Both the position numbers and the translations under genes were made by a program. Below, piece after piece: positions 6,205 through 10,540 of a stretch of DNA of 10,540 bases. The notes under the pieces are model-generated. The model saw only the letters and a program-made list of their open reading frames with translations. It searched no databases and was not told the origin of the DNA. This stretch comes from JAUXEH01 sp965602945 (GTDB lineage: Bacteria; Acidobacteriota; Aminicenantia; Aminicenantales; Aminicenantaceae): contig CBFDBC010000133.1 in assembly GCA_965602945.1 (NCBI GenBank), forward strand, positions 1-10,540, in the 5' to 3' direction. The number at the start of each line of letters is the position of its first letter. Position 1 is the first letter of the stretch.

Positions 6205-7973
6205 AGAAACGCACATTGATCGCCATAACGGCCCTGATCCTTATGGTCTCAGGGATAAGCACATGGGGAGCGGCCGAGGACGAGATATCGGTCCCTCTCA
6301 CCTTTGATAAATACTACAGCTACGAAGAGGTCGTGGAGGCCCTTCAGGTGCTGCACAAGGCATTCCCGGAGATCACCCGGCTGCACAATGTCGGAGAGAG
6401 CGAAGAGGGACGAGCCATCTACGCCATGACCGTGAACAATCCCAAGACCGGGAAAGAGCTGGACAAACCTGCGATCTACGCGGACGGCAACATCCACGGC
6501 AATGAGATCCAGGCCGGCGAGGTGGCCCTCTACATGCTCAACTACCTCCTGACCAAATATGGGGAGAACGACGAGGTCACCGCCATGGTCGACCGCAACT
6601 GTTTCTATGTGATCCCCGTGGTCAACGTGGACGGGCGCTGGCACTTCTTCAACGACGCCAACGACCCGAGCTCCAACCGTGGGCTGCGGCGGCCCCAGGA
6701 CGACGACCGTGACGGATTGAAGGACGAAGACTTCCCCGATGACCTGGACGGCGACGGCAACATCACCACCATGCGCATGAAGGACCCCTTGGGCCGGCTC
6801 AAGACGGATCCCGAGGATCCCCGCCTGATGATCCCGGTCAAGCCCGGTGAGATGGGCGAATGGACCGTGCTGGGACCCGAGGGCCTGGACAACGACGGGG
6901 ACGGGCGGGTCAACGAGGATTCCGAGGGTTTCGTGGACGGGAACCGCAACTGGGGATTCGACTGGATGCCCGGGTATGTGCAGATGGGCTCCGGTGAGTA
7001 TCCCTTTTCCGGTGTGGGCCTCAAGGCCATCTCCGAGTACATCATGCAGCGCCCCAACATCTGTGTGGCCTACGCCATGCACAACACCGGGGGCATGTAC
7101 CTCCGCGGGCCCAGCCAGAAACACTTGGGGGAATACCCTCCTCAGGACATCGCCGTCTATGACTACCTGGGGAAGCAGGCCGAGCGCATGGTCCCGGGCT
7201 ATGACTACATGATCGGCTGGAAGGACCTCTACGGAACCTACGGGGATTTCGTGGAGTGGATGGTCGGAAGCTTCGGCGTGTATGGCTATGTGATCGAACT
7301 CTACCAGTCCCAGACAGAGACCTTCACGACCCGTGAGGAGGAGAAGCGGGCCGCACCGGGCCAGACAGGATTAAGCGCCTTGATGAACGAGAGCAATACC
7401 ACGGCCCGGGAACGCCTCAAGTTCAACGACAACCTGGCCATGGGCGAGTTGTACAAGTCCTGGACGCCCTATACGCATCCCACCTACGGCGAGATCGAGA
7501 TCGGGGGCTGGGTCAAGTTCAGTTCCCGGATGTCCGCCCCCTTCATGCTCAAGGACCTGGTGCACCGCAACGCCATGGCCATCTTGTTCGCGGCCAAGCA
7601 CACGCCGCAGATAAGCCTGGAGGCTTTCGAGGTCAAGAAGCTGGGAAAGGACCTTTACCGGGTGAGGGCCCGCCTGGCCAACTCAAAGGCCATACCCACC
7701 ATGAGCACCTATGCCCAGAAGAAGAACATCTATCCCAAGGACATGCTGAAGGTCTCGGGTAAGAACGTCCGGGTAGTGGCCGGCGGCACGCTTGTGGACA
7801 AATACAGAGATCTCGTGGTCTACAAAGAGTTTCGGCCCGAGGTCCAGTTCCTGGCTGTCCCAGGCTTCGGCAAGGTGGAGTACCAGTTCCTCATCTCGGG
7901 GAAGGGCAGCATCACACTGAACTACGAGTCCCGCTGGGCCGGCAGGATCACAAAGACGGTAGAATTGAAATAG
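6201..7973 (+). CDS. exported M14-family zinc carboxypeptidase
   Basis: This 590-residue metallopeptidase is predicted to act outside the cytoplasmic membrane. The N-terminus MKKRTLIAITALILMVSG...WGAA is a typical signal peptide, cleaved near residues 23-25. All M14 landmarks are present: zinc ligands H99 and E102 in DGNIHGNE, the Asn-Arg pair N248-R249 in DGNRNW, the third zinc ligand H294 in YAMHNTGG, and the catalytic E366 in VIELY. Between them lie aspartate-rich loops (DDDRDGLKDED, 167-177; DLDGDGNIT, 181-189; LDNDGDGRVNED, 229-240) that resemble calcium-binding loops. The peptidase part ends near 400; HPTYGEIEIGG (426-436) starts a C-terminal beta-rich region shared with the upstream paralogue. 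GGGAGG (6189-6194) precedes the ATG, which overlaps the upstream stop codon by four bases, so translation is probably coupled. The substrate is unknown; peptides, or the peptide part of cell-wall fragments, are both possible. Confidence 0.9.
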   Translation: MKKRTLIAITALILMVSGISTWGAAEDEISVPLTFDKYYSYEEVVEALQVLHKAFPEITRLHNVGESEEGRAIYAMTVNNPKTGKELDKPAIYADGNIHGNEIQAGEVALYMLNYLLTKYGENDEVTAMVDRNCFYVIPVVNVDGRWHFFNDANDPSSNRGLRRPQDDDRDGLKDEDFPDDLDGDGNITTMRMKDPLGRLKTDPEDPRLMIPVKPGEMGEWTVLGPEGLDNDGDGRVNEDSEGFVDGNRNWGFDWMPGYVQMGSGEYPFSGVGLKAISEYIMQRPNICVAYAMHNTGGMYLRGPSQKHLGEYPPQDIAVYDYLGKQAERMVPGYDYMIGWKDLYGTYGDFVEWMVGSFGVYGYVIELYQSQTETFTTREEEKRAAPGQTGLSALMNESNTTARERLKFNDNLAMGELYKSWTPYTHPTYGEIEIGGWVKFSSRMSAPFMLKDLVHRNAMAILFAAKHTPQISLEAFEVKKLGKDLYRVRARLANSKAIPTMSTYAQKKNIYPKDMLKVSGKNVRVVAGGTLVDKYRDLVVYKEFRPEVQFLAVPGFGKVEYQFLISGKGSITLNYESRWAGRITKTVELK

Positions 7974-7975
7974 GC

Positions 7976-7998
7976 CGCTCTTTCCCTACAGGAGAGCG
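7976..7998. terminator. possible bidirectional terminator between convergent genes
   Basis: An inverted repeat CGCTCT (7976-7981) and AGAGCG (7993-7998) lies in the 27-base gap between two converging stop codons. Two further C-G pairs can form inside it. Only a short T-run follows on the plus strand, so as an intrinsic terminator it is weak; position is the main argument. Confidence 0.35.
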
Positions 7999-8000
7999 TT

Positions 8001-8300
8001 TCAGCTGATCTCTTCGGTCAGCTCCAGGAAACGCTTGTAGGGGATCGCGGTCCAGCTCTCCGCGGCGAAAGCCCCGTTGGAAAGGCTGATAAGCGAGACC
8101 TTCGCTGCCGTCTCTTCGTCAGGCGCCTCGTAGATGTCCAGGAAATCAAAACCCCCCAGCAGGGCGAAGTGTGCGACGAATTTGACCTCAGGGCATTTTT
8201 TCTTGACCTCGTCCAGCCAAGCCCTGCCGAGCCTGGCCCGGTCCTGGACCTGCCGGGCGACCTCAGGAGACAGTTTTGTCATGAGGATGAAAGTCTTCAT
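8001..8300 (-). CDS. GYD-domain protein
   Basis: This 99-residue protein covers one whole GYD domain (Pfam GYD family). The start MKTFILMTKLSPE matches the family's opening strand. LLGGFDFLDIYEAPDEETAAKVSL (47-70 region) is the typical strand and helix with the F/Y-D core, and SWTAIPYKRF (82-91) is the closing strand. The fold is a ferredoxin-like dimer; no enzymatic role is established for the family, and no catalytic residues can be named. It is soluble, with no signal peptide. The ribosome site AAGGAGG, five bases before ATG 8300, is the best in the window, and the gene has its own promoter (8340-8368), suggesting substantial independent expression. It converges with the M14 operon. Confidence 0.8.
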   Translation of the reverse strand: MKTFILMTKLSPEVARQVQDRARLGRAWLDEVKKKCPEVKFVAHFALLGGFDFLDIYEAPDEETAAKVSLISLSNGAFAAESWTAIPYKRFLELTEEIS

Positions 8301-8339
8301 CCCGTCCTCCTTCGAATGGTGTGAGAATCCCTACTCCAT

Positions 8340-8368
8340 ATTCTGAGTCCGCGGGCATCGGTTGTCAA
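8340..8368 (-). promoter_or_regulatory. promoter of the GYD-domain gene
   Basis: On the minus strand a perfect TTGACA (8363-8368) is followed after 17 bases by CAGAAT (8340-8345), four of six matches to TATAAT. The predicted start near 8333 gives a leader of about 33 bases carrying the strong ribosome site. The gene is therefore probably not dependent on read-through from the omega-amidase gene upstream. Confidence 0.55.
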
Positions 8369-8373
8369 CTCCC

Positions 8374-8386
8374 GGGGAACGTCCCC
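8374..8386. other. small stem-loop after the omega-amidase gene
   Basis: GGGGA (8374-8378) pairs with TCCCC (8382-8386) around a three-base loop. It sits eight bases past the end of the leftward omega-amidase gene and just before the GYD promoter. No T-run follows on the minus strand, so it may be a weak or factor-dependent terminator or a transcript-end stabiliser. Confidence 0.25.
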
Positions 8387-8393
8387 CAGGCGC

Positions 8394-9170
8394 TCAGAGG
8401 ATATCGAAGGCGTCGGCGTCCAGGGCCACCTGGAAGTTCTCGCGGAATTTTTCTAGATCCCGGCCGGAAAGGGTCACGGTCTCGATGCTCTCCTCGTGGG
8501 GACGGGTCCGGCTCAGGAGCGCACCCTGGGGATCGAACGCGCCTGAGTCCCCGGAATAGTCCCTGCCGTTGCCGTCCGAGCCAATGCGGTTGACGGCGAT
8601 GACATAGGCCTGGTTTTCGATGGCTCGGGCCGGGAGCAGGCTGTTCCAGGCCCGGCTACGGGGCTCGGGCCAGTTGGCGATGAATACCAGGACATCATAG
8701 TCGCCCCGGTTCCGGCTCCAGACCGGGAAGCGCAGGTCATAGCAGATGAGCGGGCAGAACCGCCAGCCCTTGAGGTCTGTTACCAGCCGCCGGGAACCCG
8801 CTGCGAAAAAATCGTGTTCCCCCGCCATTCGGAAGAGGTGGCGCTTGTCGTAATGAGAGAAGGTACCGTCCGGCCGCATCCAGATCAACCGGTTGGTATG
8901 CCTCCCTTCCGCTGCGAATATTACGGAACCCGTGATCACGCATCCCATGTTCGAGGCCGTATCAGCCAGCCAGCGCACAGCCGCGCCGCGCTCGGTCTCG
9001 GACAGAGCAGCCGCGTTCATGGAGAATCCCGTGTTGAACATCTCCGGCAGGACGACAAGGTCCGTGGGTCCCTCGATCCGGCCCAGCAGGCGGCTGAACA
9101 TGTCCAGGTTTCGGGGCTTGTCCTCCCAGTGGAGGGAGGTCTGGACCAGCGTGATGTTTATATCCTGCAC
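8394..9170 (-). CDS. yafV: omega-amidase of the nitrilase superfamily (YafV type)
   Basis: This 258-residue cytoplasmic enzyme is predicted to hydrolyse alpha-ketoglutaramate (or the succinamate analogue) to 2-oxoglutarate and ammonia. The nitrilase triad is visible: E43 (LPEMF), K109 (YDKRHLF) and C143 (CYDLRFP), with a supporting E118 (MAGEHDF). Long stretches such as YDKRHLFRMA, CYDLRFPVWSRN, ARAIENQAYV and RIGSDGNG agree with what I recall of E. coli YafV, and the length fits. Start: GTG 9170, preceded by GGAG with a five-base gap; it lies inside the end of the aminotransferase gene (13-base overlap), so translation is probably coupled. Pairing with that enzyme strongly supports the omega-amidase role over other nitrilase-family activities. 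Confidence 0.9.
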   Translation of the reverse strand: MQDINITLVQTSLHWEDKPRNLDMFSRLLGRIEGPTDLVVLPEMFNTGFSMNAAALSETERGAAVRWLADTASNMGCVITGSVIFAAEGRHTNRLIWMRPDGTFSHYDKRHLFRMAGEHDFFAAGSRRLVTDLKGWRFCPLICYDLRFPVWSRNRGDYDVLVFIANWPEPRSRAWNSLLPARAIENQAYVIAVNRIGSDGNGRDYSGDSGAFDPQGALLSRTRPHEESIETVTLSGRDLEKFRENFQVALDADAFDIL

Positions 9171-10315
9171 AGGATCTCCGCTGCCTGTTCCAGGGTTTCC
9201 TCCCGCTTGGCGAAGCAGAACCGCAGGACCCTGTTGTCAAGGGCATCCGGGTAGAACACCGAAATCGGGATGGAGGCTACCTTGTGTTCCCTGGTCATCC
9301 GCACGGCAAAGTCCATGTCTCCCTCATCCGTGATGTCGCTGTAATCCAGCAGCTGGAAGTAGGACCCGGAGGTGGGCGTGAATTTGAAGCGCGAGGTTTT
9401 GAGCTTTTCGAGGAAGAGATCCCGCTTTGCCTGATACATGGGGCTTATACCCGTGTAGTTTGCCTCGTCCCTGAGGAAATCGGCGATGGCGTGCTGGATG
9501 GGCGTGTTGCAGCAGTAGACCAGAAACTGGTGCACGCTGCGGAATTCCTGCATAAGCTCATCGGGAGCAAGGCAGTACCCCATCTTCCAGCCCGTGCTGT
9601 GGAAGGTCTTGCCGAATGAGAACACCACAAAGCTGCGCTCCCTGAGCCCCGGATAGAGCATGACGCTTTGATGCGGCGTGCCGTCGAAGATGATGTGCTC
9701 GTACACCTCGTCACTGATGACCAGGATATCGGTACCGCGCGTGAGTTCATCCAGCATCCGCATGTCCCGGTCCGTCAGGATGCTGCCCGTGGGATTGTGC
9801 GGAGTGTTGACTATGATCATCCGGGTTTTCCCGTTGATCAGGCTGCGCACCTCGTCCCAGTCTATCGAATAGCCTGGGGGAGTCAGGTTGCAGAACACCG
9901 GAACCCCCCCATGAACCTCGACCGCCGGGGCATAGCAGTCATAGGCCGGGCTGAAGAGGATGACCTGGTCCCCTGCATGCACCACAGCGGCGATGGCGGT
10001 GTAGAGGGCCTGGGTGGCACCGGCCGTGACGTTGATCTCTTTCTCGGGGTGATAGCGGGCTCCGTAGATGGCCTCGGCCTTGCGGCAGATCTGCTCACGC
10101 AGCGGCTGCACACCCGTCATGGGTGCGTACTGGTTATATCCCTTTTTCATGTAGTGTGTGACACGGTCGATCAGTTCCGGGGAGACCGGGAAATCGGGAA
10201 AACCCTGAGAGAGGTTGAGCGCCCCGTGCTCATGCGCGAGTTTGCTCATGACGGCGAAGATCGTGATCCCGACATGGGGAAGCTTGGGTTTGAGGTTTGT
10301 GCTTTTTTCTGACAT
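9158..10315 (-). CDS. ybdL: PLP aminotransferase, YbdL/methionine-glutamine transaminase type
   Basis: This 385-residue fold-type I aminotransferase is predicted to transfer an amino group between methionine, glutamine or aromatic amino acids and keto acids such as 4-methylthio-2-oxobutyrate. Seen: LNLSQGFPDFP (33-43), GYNQYAPMTGVQPLRE (59-74), TAGATQALY (97-105), TPHNPTG with N174, SDEVYEH with D202 and Y205, SFGKTFHSTGWK with the cofactor-binding lysine K236, and LRFCFAK with the carboxylate-binding R365. These segments closely match what I recall of E. coli YbdL, and the same family includes glutamine transaminase K/kynurenine aminotransferase. There is no signal peptide. Start: ATG 10315 follows MSEKSTN; no clear Shine-Dalgarno is visible, and the predicted promoter is so close that the leader would be about five bases. 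It overlaps the omega-amidase gene by 13 bases. Confidence 0.92.
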   Translation of the reverse strand: MSEKSTNLKPKLPHVGITIFAVMSKLAHEHGALNLSQGFPDFPVSPELIDRVTHYMKKGYNQYAPMTGVQPLREQICRKAEAIYGARYHPEKEINVTAGATQALYTAIAAVVHAGDQVILFSPAYDCYAPAVEVHGGVPVFCNLTPPGYSIDWDEVRSLINGKTRMIIVNTPHNPTGSILTDRDMRMLDELTRGTDILVISDEVYEHIIFDGTPHQSVMLYPGLRERSFVVFSFGKTFHSTGWKMGYCLAPDELMQEFRSVHQFLVYCCNTPIQHAIADFLRDEANYTGISPMYQAKRDLFLEKLKTSRFKFTPTSGSYFQLLDYSDITDEGDMDFAVRMTREHKVASIPISVFYPDALDNRVLRFCFAKREETLEQAAEILCRI

Positions 10316-10326
10316 GGCCGCTGATA

Positions 10327-10355
10327 TTCTTACCCCAAGCCAATCCCCATGTCAA
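10327..10355 (-). promoter_or_regulatory. promoter of the aminotransferase/omega-amidase operon
   Basis: On the minus strand a perfect TTGACA (10350-10355) is followed after 17 bases by TAAGAA (10327-10332), a poor -10 (three of six). If used, transcription would begin near 10320, leaving only about five bases before ATG 10315. That fits the lack of a Shine-Dalgarno site. Confidence 0.4.
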
Positions 10356-10406
10356 TTCGATACCGTCACGTTTTGGTACGGCACTGGACATTATTGCATT
10401 TTATTC

Positions 10407-10435
10407 TTGCAAGTTTCTGACTGGTTTTATAGTAT
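10407..10435 (+). promoter_or_regulatory. possible promoter of the truncated rightward gene
   Basis: TTGCAA (10407-10412) is followed after 17 bases by TAGTAT (10430-10435); a better -10, TATAGT (10428-10433), would leave only 15 bases. The inverted repeat TTGCA (10394-10398) and TGCAA (10408-10412) overlaps the -35 box and could be an operator. Start of transcription would be near 10442. Confidence 0.35.
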
Positions 10436-10484
10436 TCATGTGCTTATTTTGGGTATGGACTTCATAATTCATGGGAGGTGGATT

Positions 10485-10540
10485 TTGCGCTTAAATATCT
10501 TTTTGCTCATTTTTTGTCTGGCTGCCCTGGCCCTGCCGGC
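10485..10540 (+). CDS. 5' end of an exported protein (truncated by window edge)
   Basis: Only the first 18 codons are present: MRLNIFLLIFCLAALALP, plus two bases that would most likely give Ala. This is a clear signal peptide with a basic start and a long hydrophobic core. The start chosen is TTG 10485, because GGGAGGTG (10473-10480) lies four bases upstream. An in-frame ATG at 10455 would add ten residues (MDFIIHGRWI) but lacks a ribosome site; the ATG at 10471 is out of frame and stops after seven codons. The function cannot be judged. Confidence 0.5.
   Translation, partial: MRLNIFLLIFCLAALALP

Noticed and set aside
4297..6216. 639-codon open frame on the minus strand across the first M14 gene
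   Set aside because: It is the reverse shadow of a GC-rich gene. Its composition (runs of H, G, V, L, D) is not protein-like, it has no motifs, and the plus-strand reading is a clear M14 homologue. The minus frames at 6249-7124 and 5367-5954 are rejected for the same reason.

Overview
The window is a GC-rich, densely coded bacterial chromosome segment. It holds eight complete protein genes, the first codons of a ninth, and no RNA genes, insertion sequences or CRISPR arrays that I can see. Most genes have purine-rich Shine-Dalgarno sites and there are sigma70-like promoters, so it is bacterial. Two large exported M14-family proteins with aspartate-rich loops, and a GspG-like 'SAGADG...TPDDI' module, resemble proteins I associate with Acidobacteriota/Aminicenantota-type or Planctomycete-like genomes. 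That taxonomic guess is weak, because no marker gene is present.

Layout. (1) 137-1316 (+): a strong promoter and an exported NagZ-like family 3 glycoside hydrolase. (2) 1369-3713 (-): three genes pointing leftward, transcribed from a promoter near 3754-3782. In order of transcription they are a small membrane-anchored protein of unknown function, a lipoprotein alpha/beta hydrolase, and a membrane-anchored protein with a GspG-like module. (3) 3714-4176: a 463-base divergent intergenic region with an imperfect 50-base direct repeat, a perfect TATAAT box and a leader with two predicted hairpins. (4) 4177-7973 (+): two tandem M14 metallopeptidase paralogues joined by an ATGA overlap. The second has every expected zinc-binding and catalytic residue. 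The first has lost all of them and is probably a pseudo-peptidase. (5) 8001-8300 (-): a GYD-domain protein with its own promoter. (6) 8394-10315 (-): an overlapping gene pair for a YbdL-type methionine/glutamine aminotransferase and a YafV-type omega-amidase. (7) 10316-10540: a divergent promoter region and the signal peptide of a truncated rightward gene.

How the genes fit together. At least six products are exported or membrane-attached: the GH3 enzyme, the three-gene cluster and both M14 proteins. The left two thirds therefore looks like a cell-envelope and extracytoplasmic degradation neighbourhood. The aminotransferase/omega-amidase pair is a cytoplasmic module that fits methionine salvage and glutamine transamination: the first enzyme makes alpha-ketoglutaramate when glutamine is the amino donor, and the second hydrolyses it to 2-oxoglutarate. 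The most unusual item is the coupled active/inactive M14 pair. The 3807-3954 repeat, the structured leader of the M14 operon and the very short predicted leaders of two promoters also merit a look.
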